Shown: positions 25,148-34,311 of the stretch, piece by piece | Numbering within the stretch: position 1 is the first letter of the stretch | How the letters are laid out: each line of letters starts with the position of its first letter | DNA from: Curtobacterium sp. MCJR17_020 | GTDB taxonomy: Bacteria; Actinomycetota; Actinomycetes; Actinomycetales; Microbacteriaceae | Assembly: GCF_003234365.2 (NCBI RefSeq) | Contig: NZ_CP126260.1 | Coordinates: 2,356,001-2,420,000, forward strand | Direction: 5' to 3' | Length of the DNA: 64,000 nucleotides | Notes under the pieces: generated by a model | Told to the model about the DNA's origin: nothing | Databases searched by the model: none | What the model saw: only the letters and a program-made list of their open reading frames with translations | Made by a program: the position numbers and the translations under genes

Positions 25148-26329
25148 CTACCGCCCCAGCAGCGGCTCCCGCGACGCCATGCCCGCAGCCCCGGCCCGCG
25201 CGACCGCGTCCGGCAACGCCGCCAGGAAGGCGTCGACGTCGTCATCGGTCGAGGTGTGTCCGAGCGTGATCCGGAGCGCGCCGCGGGCGTCCTGCTCCGA
25301 CAGGCCCATCGCGAGCAGCACGTGCGACGCCTCGGGAACGCCGGCCTGGCACGCCGACCCGGTCGACACCGCGACCCCGGCCGCGTCGAGCAGGAACAGC
25401 AGCGAGTCGCCCTCGCAGCCCGGGAACGTGAAGTGCGCGTTGCCGGGCAGCCGGTCGTCGGGGTCGCCCATCAGGACGGCGGACGGCACGGCCGCACGGA
25501 CTCCGGCGACGAGCCGGTCGCGCAGGGCGACGAGCGACGGGTGCGGCATCGGCTCGGCGGCGACCATCGTGGCCGCGACGCCGAACGATGCTGCAGCGGG
25601 GGCGTCCTGGGTGCCGCTCCGCACCTGCCGCTGCTGCCCCCCGCCGTGGATGAGGGGCTCGACTGTGGCCTTCCGCCCGAGCACCAGCGCACCGATGCCG
25701 ACCGGTCCGCCGACCTTGTGCGCGGAGACGCTCAGGGCGTCGAGGCCGGACGCGGCGAACGACACCGGCACCTGGCCGTAGGCGGCGACGGCATCGCTGT
25801 GCACGGGCACGCCGGCGGCGTGCGCCAGCTCCACGATCCGTGACACGGGCTGGATGGTGCCCACCTCGTTGTTCGCCCACAGGAACGTGACCAGGGCGAC
25901 GTCGTCGGCGGAGGCGAGTCGTGCCTCCAGTCCGACGAGGTCGACGCGACCCTGCGCGTCCAACGGGACCACGTCGACGACGGCGCCCTCGTGCGTCTCC
26001 AACCAGGTCAGGGTGTCGACGGTGGCGTGGTGCTCGCCACCCGGGACGACGATGCGGGGGCGGGCACGGTCGCGTTGACGAGCCCAGAACAGGCCCTTCA
26101 CGGCGAGGTTGATGCTCTCGGTGCCGCCGGAGGTGAACACGACCTCGACGGTGTCGGCGTCGAGCGACCGGGCGACGGCGGCGCGGCCGTCCTCGAGCAG
26201 CATCTTGGCGCGCTGCCCGGCGCTGTGGATCGAGGACGGGTTGCCGACGGTCCCGAGCGCGTCGGTGAACGCGGCGAGCGCCTCCGGCAGGATCGGCGTC
26301 GTCGCGGCGTGGTCGAGGTAGACCGGCAT
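25148..26329 (-). CDS. cysteine desulfurase (NifS/IscS class)
   Basis: 393 residues; AGGGGG six nt before the ATG at 26329 decides the start. It begins MPVYLDHAATTP. The PLP lysine is in SVSAHKVGGPVG and the catalytic cysteine in STGSACQAG. It removes sulfur from cysteine for Fe-S clusters or tRNA thiolation; in related genomes mnmA is often next, but lies outside or elsewhere here. It is divergent from glgX. Confidence 0.92.
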   Translation of the reverse strand: MPVYLDHAATTPILPEALAAFTDALGTVGNPSSIHSAGQRAKMLLEDGRAAVARSLDADTVEVVFTSGGTESINLAVKGLFWARQRDRARPRIVVPGGEHHATVDTLTWLETHEGAVVDVVPLDAQGRVDLVGLEARLASADDVALVTFLWANNEVGTIQPVSRIVELAHAAGVPVHSDAVAAYGQVPVSFAASGLDALSVSAHKVGGPVGIGALVLGRKATVEPLIHGGGQQRQVRSGTQDAPAAASFGVAATMVAAEPMPHPSLVALRDRLVAGVRAAVPSAVLMGDPDDRLPGNAHFTFPGCEGDSLLFLLDAAGVAVSTGSACQAGVPEASHVLLAMGLSEQDARGALRITLGHTSTDDDVDAFLAALPDAVARAGAAGMASREPLLGR

Positions 26330-26388
26330 CTGCACCCCCTGGAACGAGCGGTGTCCAGGATACGCGTCGGTCCTCGTACCCTTGTCGG

Positions 26389-28503
26389 GTGCACGAGACA
26401 GCGATCGACCACACCCCGGGGTTCGACCTCGGGGCCGACGTCCCGCGGTTCTCCCTGCGGTCCGCCACCGCCACGGCCGTCGTCGTGGTCGTCGAGCGAG
26501 CGGACGGGCAGTCGGCCCGGTACCCGCTCGAGCGGCTGCCGGCGACCGACGTGTGGGCGGCCGAGACGCCCGGCGTCGTCCCCGGTGACCGGTACCACCT
26601 GCTCGTCAACGGCCCCGTCGGACCGCGGAACGAGTTCGACCCGACACGGCCCCTGCTCGACCCGTACGCCCGCGGCATCGCGCCGACCGGCGCGCACGAG
26701 AGCGGACCCGACGACGGGGCCGGGCTCGGACTCGTCACCGGGACCAGCACGCCCCGCTGGACGAGCGTCGTCGTGGACGACGCCTTCGACTGGGGCGGCG
26801 TCGTGAAGCCCACGGTCCCGCTCGACCGCGCCGTCGTCTACGAGGCGAACGTCCGCACCCTGACCGCCGCGAACCCCCACCTGCCGGAGCACCTGCGCGG
26901 CACGTACGCCGGGGTGGCGCACGAGAGCACCATCGCGCACCTGCACCGGATCGGTGTCACGACGCTCGAGCTCCTGCCGGTGCACGCGTTCGACACCGAG
27001 AACTGGTTGCGGGACGCCGGCCGCGAGAACGCCTGGGGCTACAACACGCTCGGGTTCTTCGCGCCGCACGCCGCGCACGCTTCCGCACCCGCACGGGCGG
27101 AGGGCGCGTCCGCGGTCCTGCGCGAGTTCAAGGGCATGGTCCGGCTGCTGCACGAGGCCGGCATCCAGGTGGTGCTCGACGTCGTCTACAACCACACGGC
27201 GGAAGAGGGCCTCGGCGGACCCACCACCAGCCTGCGCGGCACCGACGGCGCGAACCGGTACCGGTGGACCCAGGCCGCGCCGCCGTTCCGGGACACCTAC
27301 TACGACACCACCGGCTGCGGGAACACCCTGGACACCTCGGTGGAGTCCACGGCGGACCTGATCGTCGACAGCCTGGTCTACTGGGCGCGCGAGGTGCAGG
27401 TCGACGGCTTCCGCTTCGACCTGATGGCTGCCCTGGCCCGGAACGCCGACCACGTCTTCGACCCGTCGCACCCGCTGCTCGAGCGGATCCGGAACCACCC
27501 CGACCTGCAGGACACCCTGGTCATCGCCGAGCCGTGGGACGTCGGTCCGGACGGCTGGAAGACCGGGGGCTTCGGCGGGGCAGGGGAACGCACGAGCGAG
27601 TGGAACGACGGGTTCCGCAACACGGTCCGCCAGTTCTGGCTCACCGACATCGCCGAGGAACGCCGCAACGGCATGCCCCAGACCGGCATCGGCGCGCTGG
27701 CCGGCGCGCTGACCGGCTCCCGCCACCTGTTCGGCGCCGAGCGCGGCCCGCTCGCGAGCGTCAACTTCGTCACCGCGCACGACGGCTTCACGCTGCTCGA
27801 CCTGGTGTCGTACGACGGCAAGCACAACGAGGCGAACGGCGAGGAGAACCGCGACGGCTCGAACGACAACCGCTCGTTCAACCACGGCGTCGAGGGCGAC
27901 ACCGCCGACCGCGGCGTCCGGGCAGCGCGCTGCCGGTCGATGCGGAACCTCGCCGCGACGCTGCTGCTCTCCGCCGGGGTGCCGATGCTCACCGCGGGCG
28001 ACGAGCGGAGCCGCACGCAGCACGGCAACAACAACGCGTACGTCGTCTCCGACGACCTCACCCCCGTGGACTGGTCGGGCGACGAGGACGCCGAGTCGAT
28101 GACCGAGGCCGTCGCCGCGCTCGCCCGGTTCCGGCACGCGCACCCCGCACTCCGGCCGACGCGCTTCGGTGTCGAGGGGCAGGAGACCCCGGGTGCCTCG
28201 CGGATGTCCTGGTACGGGCCGGACGGGCACCCGATGACCATCGAGGGCTGGGACCAGCCGGTGCACCGCGTCCTGCAGTACTTCGCCGAGTCGACGCCCG
28301 AGCACGAGCCGTACGACCGCGTGCTGGTCGTCGTGCACGGCAGCGGACGCACACGTGACCTGACGCTGCCGGTGCGCGAGGACGTGCTCGGCTACCGCCT
28401 CGCGTGGTCGAGCGAGAAGCACCGTGACCACGAGCGGCTCCGCCCCGCCGGTCAGGTGTTCACCGCCTACGGCCCCGGCATCCACCTGTTCGAGCCGGCG
28501 TAG
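26389..28503 (+). CDS. glgX: glycogen debranching enzyme GlgX
   Basis: 704 residues from GTG. An N-terminal CBM48 (about 1-130) is followed by a GH13 barrel: DVVYNHTAEE (region I), GFRFDLMAAL with the nucleophile Asp (region II), VIAEPWD with the acid Glu (region III) and FVTAHDGFTLLDLVSYDGKHNEANGE, the GlgX-specific region IV. It cleaves alpha-1,6 branches left after phosphorylase action. It precedes glgE, separated by a terminator hairpin, so alpha-glucan breakdown and synthesis genes are adjacent but separately transcribed. Confidence 0.93.
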   Translation: MHETAIDHTPGFDLGADVPRFSLRSATATAVVVVVERADGQSARYPLERLPATDVWAAETPGVVPGDRYHLLVNGPVGPRNEFDPTRPLLDPYARGIAPTGAHESGPDDGAGLGLVTGTSTPRWTSVVVDDAFDWGGVVKPTVPLDRAVVYEANVRTLTAANPHLPEHLRGTYAGVAHESTIAHLHRIGVTTLELLPVHAFDTENWLRDAGRENAWGYNTLGFFAPHAAHASAPARAEGASAVLREFKGMVRLLHEAGIQVVLDVVYNHTAEEGLGGPTTSLRGTDGANRYRWTQAAPPFRDTYYDTTGCGNTLDTSVESTADLIVDSLVYWAREVQVDGFRFDLMAALARNADHVFDPSHPLLERIRNHPDLQDTLVIAEPWDVGPDGWKTGGFGGAGERTSEWNDGFRNTVRQFWLTDIAEERRNGMPQTGIGALAGALTGSRHLFGAERGPLASVNFVTAHDGFTLLDLVSYDGKHNEANGEENRDGSNDNRSFNHGVEGDTADRGVRAARCRSMRNLAATLLLSAGVPMLTAGDERSRTQHGNNNAYVVSDDLTPVDWSGDEDAESMTEAVAALARFRHAHPALRPTRFGVEGQETPGASRMSWYGPDGHPMTIEGWDQPVHRVLQYFAESTPEHEPYDRVLVVVHGSGRTRDLTLPVREDVLGYRLAWSSEKHRDHERLRPAGQVFTAYGPGIHLFEPA

Positions 28504-28540
28504 CGCGCGATCCGGCCCGCGCCCGGCACGCGACCAGGGG

Positions 28541-28584
28541 CGGACGGGAGGCCCGTGGCGGCCCCGCCACGGGCCTCCCGTCCG
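28541..28584 (+). terminator. intrinsic terminator-like hairpin after glgX
   Basis: CGGACGGGAGGCCCGTGGCG and its complement form a 21-bp perfect stem; the downstream run is only TT, so it is a strong hairpin with a weak T-tract. Second copy of the GGACGGGAGGCCCG family. Confidence 0.8.
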
Positions 28585-28673
28585 GTTCCTCCACAGGTCC
28601 ACGGCGCGCCCGACCGTCCACAGCGGGCGGATTCCGGGGAACGCGGAGGCGCTCGCCGGGTAGCGTCGGCTCC

Positions 28674-30674
28674 GTGGCCACCGCAGACCGACCCCGCCGA
28701 CCGAAGATCGGGCGCATCCCGATCACCGAGCTCGCCCCGAGGACGCCGAACGGGTTCCCCGGCAAGGCGTTCGACGGCGAGGTGATCACGTTCGGTGCGA
28801 CCGTCTTCCGAGAAGGACACGGCATCATCGGCGCCGACCTCGTCCTCGAACGCCCGGACGGGGGCACCAGGACCGTCCCCCTGGCCCTCGGCGCGCCCGG
28901 TACCGACCGGTACGAGGCGACCGTCCAGGTCGACCACGTCGGCGTCTGGACCTGGCACGTCGAGTCCTACTCCGACGACTGGGCCACGTGGCTGCACGCC
29001 GCACGGCTGAAGATCGCGGCCGGGGTGGACACCGAGGCGACGCTCCTCGACGGCGCCCTGTTGCTCGACCGCCTCGCCGACGAGACCGACTCCCCCGCCG
29101 CCACCCGTGCGGCAGCCAAGGTGCGCGACACCGACCTCGACCCGGCCGAGCGCCTGGCCGCCGTCGACGACCCGCGCATCGTGGCCGAGGTCGAGGAAGC
29201 CCCGCTCACCTCGCTCCGCACGCACTCCCCGACGCAGCTGCTCGACGTCGAGCGCACCCGCGCCGGCGTCGGCGCCTGGTACGAGTTCTTCCCCCGCAGC
29301 GAAGGCGCGAAGAAGAACCCGGACGGCTCGTGGAAGAGCGGCGACTTCCGGACCTCGGCCCGTCGTCTGCCCGCCGTCGCCCGGATGGGCTTCGACGTCG
29401 TCTACCTGCCGCCGATCCACCCGATCGGCACGACCGCGCGCAAGGGCCCGAACAACACGCTCACCCCGGGGCCGCACGACCCCGGCAGCCCCTGGGCGAT
29501 CGGCTCCGCCGAGGGTGGGCACGACACGATCCACCCCGACCTCGGGTCGGAGGACGACTTCCGCGACTTCGTCGAGACCGCGAAGAACACCGGCATGGAA
29601 GTGGCGCTCGACTTCGCGTTGCAGTGCTCCCCCGACCACCCCTGGGTCACCGAGCACCCGAACTGGTTCACGCAGCGCGCCGACGGCTCGATCGCCACGG
29701 CCGAGAACCCGCCGAAGCGCTACCAGGACATCTACCCGATCCAGTTCGACTCCGACCCCGAGGGCCTGGTCGCCGAGGTCCTGCGCGTCCTGCGGCACTG
29801 GATCGACTTCGGCATCCGGATCTTCCGTGTCGACAACCCGCACACCAAGCCGCTCTGGTTCTGGGAGCGCGTGATCCGCGAAGTCCGCGACGAGCACCCG
29901 GACACCGTGTTCCTGGCCGAGGCGTTCACCCGGCCGGCGATGATGCGTGCGCTCGCCGAGGTCGGGTTCCAGCAGTCGTACTCGTACTTCACGTGGCGGA
30001 ACACGAAGGAAGAGGTCGAGTCCTACTTCGAGGAGCTGTCGCACGAGACGAGCGACTACCTGCGCCCGAACCTGTTCGTGAACACGCCGGACATCCTTAC
30101 CGAGTACCTGCAGTTCGGTGGTCGCGCCGGCTACAAGGTGCGTGCCGCGCTCGCTGCGACGGGCGCCCCGACATGGGGCATGTACTCCGGGTACGAGCTG
30201 TTCGAGGACGTCGCCCGACCGGGCTCGGAAGAGAACATCGACAACGAGAAGTACGAGTACAAGCCGCGTGACTTCGCCCTGGCCGAGGCCGAGGGCGCGT
30301 CGCTCGCCCCGTACGTGACGATGCTCAACCGGCTCCGTGCCGCGCACCCCGCCCTCCGCCAGCTGCGGAACCTGCACGTGCACGCCGCGGACGACCCGGC
30401 GACCGTCGTGTACTCGAAGCACCTGTCCGGCGAGTTCATCCGCTCCGGGCACGCCGACACCGTGATCGTCGTCGCGAACGTCGACCCGCACTCGGCGCGT
30501 GAGACCACCGTGCACCTGGACCTCGCTGCGCTCGGCCTGCCGGCCGACAGCCGGTTCGACGTCCGTGACGTCGTGACCGGGCAGCGCTGGGTCTGGGGCG
30601 CATCGAACTACGTCCGCCTGGACGCGTTCCAAGAACCCGTGCACCTGCTCGTCGTGGAAGGACTGCACCGATGA
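28674..30674 (+). CDS. glgE: alpha-1,4-glucan:maltose-1-phosphate maltosyltransferase GlgE
   Basis: 666 residues from GTG. The N-terminal domain carries the GlgE-typical KIGRIPITELAPRTPNGFPG; the GH13_3 core has VYLPPIHPIG, IRIFRVDNPHTKP (nucleophile Asp) and FLAEAFTRP (acid Glu). It extends linear glucans using maltose-1-phosphate. Stop overlaps the glgB ATG by 4 nt, so chain elongation and branching enzymes are co-translated. TreS/Pep2, usual suppliers of maltose-1-phosphate, are not beside it. Confidence 0.95.
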   Translation: MATADRPRRPKIGRIPITELAPRTPNGFPGKAFDGEVITFGATVFREGHGIIGADLVLERPDGGTRTVPLALGAPGTDRYEATVQVDHVGVWTWHVESYSDDWATWLHAARLKIAAGVDTEATLLDGALLLDRLADETDSPAATRAAAKVRDTDLDPAERLAAVDDPRIVAEVEEAPLTSLRTHSPTQLLDVERTRAGVGAWYEFFPRSEGAKKNPDGSWKSGDFRTSARRLPAVARMGFDVVYLPPIHPIGTTARKGPNNTLTPGPHDPGSPWAIGSAEGGHDTIHPDLGSEDDFRDFVETAKNTGMEVALDFALQCSPDHPWVTEHPNWFTQRADGSIATAENPPKRYQDIYPIQFDSDPEGLVAEVLRVLRHWIDFGIRIFRVDNPHTKPLWFWERVIREVRDEHPDTVFLAEAFTRPAMMRALAEVGFQQSYSYFTWRNTKEEVESYFEELSHETSDYLRPNLFVNTPDILTEYLQFGGRAGYKVRAALAATGAPTWGMYSGYELFEDVARPGSEENIDNEKYEYKPRDFALAEAEGASLAPYVTMLNRLRAAHPALRQLRNLHVHAADDPATVVYSKHLSGEFIRSGHADTVIVVANVDPHSARETTVHLDLAALGLPADSRFDVRDVVTGQRWVWGASNYVRLDAFQEPVHLLVVEGLHR

Positions 30675-33226
30675 CGAACGACCCGACCGCACCCCAGCCG
30701 ACCCCGCCGTCGCGCCGCGGCCCCGCCGTGCCGCCGGTACCGCCCCCGCCGCCGCCCGTGCCCGCGCGGACGCCGTCCGACGCCGAGCAGGAGCCGCGCT
30801 ACGAGCCGCGGGTCTCCGCCCCCGACGAAGACCTGCCCGGTGCTCCCGCTGCACCGCGCGAGGCGCCCGACCGCGGGGTCGCCGAATCCGCCACGCTGGC
30901 GGGACACCCCGCCGACGCCACCCATCCGCGGGTACCGTCCGTCGACGCCGTCGCGCACTCGGACGCTCCGACCGGAAGCCCGGCCACCGTCGCGCCGTCG
31001 TTCGCCCTCCCGACGCCGCCGGCGCCCGAGCCCGCCACCGCCGGCAGCACGGGCCCGCGTCCGGCGCCGGTCGAGCAGTGGCTCCGGCAGCAGGTCGCCG
31101 AGGGCCGTTGGTCGCAGCCCCACGACGTCCTCGGCCCGCACGCCGTCGACGGCGGCACGAGCGTCCGCGTGGTGCGCCACCTGGCGCAGGCGGTCCGGCT
31201 CGTCCGGCTCGACGGCGACGACGTCGAGTTGACCCACGAGGGCGACGGTCTCTGGGCCGGTGCCACCGCCGAGGAGCTCGGGCGCTACCGGGTCGAGGCC
31301 GACTACGACTTCGACGAGTCCTCGGAAGAGGACGACGCCACCTGGACGACCGACGACGCGTACCGGTTCGCCCCGACGCTCGGCGAGCTCGACCTGCACC
31401 TGTTCGGAGAGGGCCGCGACGAGCAGCTCTGGCACCACCTCGGCGCGCACGTCCGCTCGATCGACGGCGTCGACGGCGTCGCGTTCTCCGTGTGGGCACC
31501 CCGAGCCACGGCCGTCCGCGTGATCGGCGACTTCGAGGGCTGGGAGGGCCGCACCACCGCGATGCGCCGCCTGAGCGACCTCGGCGTCTGGGAGCTGTTC
31601 TGGCCGGGGGCCGTCGCCGGGCAGCGGTACAAGTTCCAGATCCTCACCGACTCCGGCTGGGTCGAGCGCGCGGACCCGTTCGCCCGCGAGGCCGAGATCG
31701 CCCCGGCCACCGCCTCGGTCATCACCGAGTCGAGCTACACGTGGTCCGAGGGCGACCGCGCCTGGATGGACCGCCGCGCGGAGACGACCACGCACGATGC
31801 GCCGATGAGCGTCTACGAGGTGCACCTCGGCTCGTGGCGCCCCGGGCTGTCGTACCGCGAGGTCGCCGACCAGCTCATCGGGCACGTGCAGTACACGGGC
31901 TTCACGCACGTGGAGTTCCTGCCGCTCGCCGAGCACCCGTTCGGCGGCTCGTGGGGCTACCAGGTCACCGGGTACTACGCCCCGACCGCACGCTACGGCT
32001 CCCCCGACGACTTGCGGTACCTGATCGACCGCCTGCACTCCGCAGGCATCGGCGTGATCATGGACTGGGTCCCCGGACACTTCCCGAAGGACGAGTGGGC
32101 ACTCGGACGCTTCGACGGCCACGCGCTGTTCGAGCACCCGGACCCCCGCCGCGGCGAGCAGCTCGACTGGGGCACCTACGTGTTCGACTTCGGGCAGCCG
32201 CAGGTCCGGAACTTCCTGGTCGCCAACGCCCTGTACTGGCTCGAGGAGTTCCACATCGACGGCCTGCGCGTCGACGCCGTCGCCTCGATCCTGTACCTCG
32301 ACTACTCCCGCACCGACTGGCTGCCGAACATCCACGGCGGCCGTGAGAACCTCGACGCCGTCGCGTTCCTGCAGGAGACGAACGCCACCGCGTACAAGCG
32401 CTACCCGGGCATCGTGATGATCGCCGAGGAGAGCACCTCGTGGCCCGGCGTGACCCAGCCGACCAGCGCCGGTGGGCTCGGGTTCGGCCAGAAGTGGAAC
32501 ATGGGCTGGATGCACGACTCGCTCGAGTACGTGCAGCGCGACCCCGCGTACCGGAGCTACCACCACGACGAGATCACGTTCTCGCTCGTCTACGCCTTCA
32601 GTGAGCAGTTCACCCTGCCGATCAGCCACGACGAGGTCGTGCACGGCAAGGGTTCGCTCTACGGCAAGATGCCCGGCGACGAGTGGCAGAAGCTCGCGAA
32701 CGTCCGGGCCTACCTGGCGTTCATGTGGGCGCACCCCGGCAAGCAGCTGCTCTTCATGGGGCAGGAGTTCGCCCAGCCCGCAGAGTGGTCCGAGGCGAAG
32801 GGGCTCGACTGGTGGCTCCTCGACCAGCCCGGGCACCGCGGTGTGCAGGACCTCGTCGCCGCCCTGAACCGGGTCTACAAGGACACGCCCGCCCTCTGGA
32901 CGCACGACAGCACGGCCGACGGCTTCGAGTGGATTGAGGGCGGCGACGCACCGCACTCGACACTCGGGTTCCTGCGCAAGGACGGCGACGACCGGCTGGC
33001 GGTGTTCGTGAACTTCTCGGGCGTGCCCGTGGAGCGTCGGTTCGGCCTGCCGAGCGCCGGCGACTGGCACGAGGTGCTCAACACCGACGCGGCGGAGTAC
33101 GGCGGCTCCGGTGTCGGCAACCTCGGGGTCGTCACGGCCGAGGACACCCCGTGGGCGGGTCGACCCGCGTCGGCGCACCTCGTGGTGCCGCCGCTCGGCG
33201 CCGTCTGGCTCAAGCTCGAGCAGTAG
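30671..33226 (+). CDS. glgB: 1,4-alpha-glucan branching enzyme GlgB with a long Pro/Ala-rich N-terminus
   Basis: 851 residues. The first ~130 are low-complexity Pro/Ala/Thr sequence (PPVPPPPPPVP) and appear disordered, making the protein longer than the usual 620-740. Two CBM48-like modules follow, then the GH13_9 core: MDWVPGHFPKDEWALGRFDG, GLRVDAVASILYLDY (nucleophile Asp), IAEESTSWPGV (acid Glu) and LPISHDEVVHGKGSL. It introduces alpha-1,6 branches in the GlgE pathway product. Confidence 0.95.
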   Translation: MTNDPTAPQPTPPSRRGPAVPPVPPPPPPVPARTPSDAEQEPRYEPRVSAPDEDLPGAPAAPREAPDRGVAESATLAGHPADATHPRVPSVDAVAHSDAPTGSPATVAPSFALPTPPAPEPATAGSTGPRPAPVEQWLRQQVAEGRWSQPHDVLGPHAVDGGTSVRVVRHLAQAVRLVRLDGDDVELTHEGDGLWAGATAEELGRYRVEADYDFDESSEEDDATWTTDDAYRFAPTLGELDLHLFGEGRDEQLWHHLGAHVRSIDGVDGVAFSVWAPRATAVRVIGDFEGWEGRTTAMRRLSDLGVWELFWPGAVAGQRYKFQILTDSGWVERADPFAREAEIAPATASVITESSYTWSEGDRAWMDRRAETTTHDAPMSVYEVHLGSWRPGLSYREVADQLIGHVQYTGFTHVEFLPLAEHPFGGSWGYQVTGYYAPTARYGSPDDLRYLIDRLHSAGIGVIMDWVPGHFPKDEWALGRFDGHALFEHPDPRRGEQLDWGTYVFDFGQPQVRNFLVANALYWLEEFHIDGLRVDAVASILYLDYSRTDWLPNIHGGRENLDAVAFLQETNATAYKRYPGIVMIAEESTSWPGVTQPTSAGGLGFGQKWNMGWMHDSLEYVQRDPAYRSYHHDEITFSLVYAFSEQFTLPISHDEVVHGKGSLYGKMPGDEWQKLANVRAYLAFMWAHPGKQLLFMGQEFAQPAEWSEAKGLDWWLLDQPGHRGVQDLVAALNRVYKDTPALWTHDSTADGFEWIEGGDAPHSTLGFLRKDGDDRLAVFVNFSGVPVERRFGLPSAGDWHEVLNTDAAEYGGSGVGNLGVVTAEDTPWAGRPASAHLVVPPLGAVWLKLEQ

Positions 33227-33243
33227 GACGTTCCGAGCGCACC

Positions 33244-33291
33244 AACGGACGGGAGGCCCGTGGCGGATCCGCCACGGGCCTCCCGTCCGTT
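33244..33291. terminator. bidirectional terminator between glgB and the thioredoxin-domain gene
   Basis: A 48-nt perfect palindrome starting AACGGACGGGAGGCCCGTGG sits between convergent genes; third copy of the hairpin family, nearly identical to the one after glgX. Confidence 0.88.
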
Positions 33292-33303
33292 CGTTGCGTG
33301 CGT

Positions 33304-34311
33304 CTAGTACAGGGCGCTCGCCAGACGACGGCGGGCCGCGACCACGCGCGGGTCGTCGGTCCCGATGAGCTCGAAGTACTCGACGAGGCGGACACGCAGG
33401 GCCTCACGGTCCTCGCCGAACACCGTCGGCACCAGGTCGAGCAGGCGCCCGAAGGCGTCCTCGACGTGGCCACCGGAGATGTCGAGGTCGGCGACCGCGA
33501 GTTGCGCCTGGACGTCCTTCGGACCCGCGCCGGCGGCGGCACGGATGTCCTCGGCGGTGTGGCCGTTCAGCCGGTCCAGCAGCGACACCTGTGCGAGCCC
33601 CGCGACGGCCATCTGGTCGTGCGGGTCCTGCAGGATCGCGGTCTTGTACTCGGTGATCGCCGTGGCGTAGTCGCCTTGCTCGATCGCGTCGTACGCGGCC
33701 TGGTGGTGCGGCGGCAACGCTTCCGGTTCCGGCTCACCCTGCTCGGCGGTGTCCTCCGGCGCGGCGGCACCGTCCACGGTGACGCGACCGGAGACGCCGT
33801 TCTGCTCGGCTGCCTGGAGCACCTGCTCGTAGACGTCGCGGACCTGCGCCTCGGGCAGCGCGCCGACGAAGAGCCCGAGCGGGCGTCCGCCGATCAGCGC
33901 GGCGACGGTCGGGATCGACTGCGCCTGGAACGCCTGCACGAGCTGTGGGTTCGTGTCGGCGTCCACCTTGGCGAGCAGCACGCGCCCGCCGTACTCGGCG
34001 GTCAGCTGCTCGAGGATCGGCGAGAGCTGCTTGCACGGCCCGCACCACTCGGCCCAGATGTCGACGATGACCGGCACCACGGACGACAGCTCCAGGACGT
34101 CCTGGAACGTGTCGTCGGTGACGTCGAGCACGAGTGACGGGACGGTCAGGTCGCCGCCCGTCTCGGTGCCCGGCACTGCTGCACCGGTCGGGCTTCCCGC
34201 CTGCGCCGGAGCACCGGCGGGCGGCTGGGGCGGCCGCTGTGCGCGGTCGACGAGGGACGACAGGTCCACGGCTCCGCGGAGCCCGGACGGGGTCGGGGGG
34301 ATGTTGCTCAT
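33304..34311 (-). CDS. thioredoxin-domain/TPR co-chaperone-like protein (CnoX/YbbN type)
   Basis: 335 residues. After a Pro-rich ~55-residue leader comes a thioredoxin fold with WAEWCGPCK near residue 90, then helical TPR-like repeats (YDAIEQGDYATAITEYKTAIL, VADLDISGGHVEDAFGRLLDLVP). E. coli CnoX has this architecture and protects proteins in hypochlorous stress; whether this one is a redox enzyme or chaperone is not visible, though the CGPC pair suggests redox activity. Its ATG overlaps the upstream gene's stop by 4 nt. Confidence 0.85.
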   Translation of the reverse strand: MSNIPPTPSGLRGAVDLSSLVDRAQRPPQPPAGAPAQAGSPTGAAVPGTETGGDLTVPSLVLDVTDDTFQDVLELSSVVPVIVDIWAEWCGPCKQLSPILEQLTAEYGGRVLLAKVDADTNPQLVQAFQAQSIPTVAALIGGRPLGLFVGALPEAQVRDVYEQVLQAAEQNGVSGRVTVDGAAAPEDTAEQGEPEPEALPPHHQAAYDAIEQGDYATAITEYKTAILQDPHDQMAVAGLAQVSLLDRLNGHTAEDIRAAAGAGPKDVQAQLAVADLDISGGHVEDAFGRLLDLVPTVFGEDREALRVRLVEYFELIGTDDPRVVAARRRLASALY

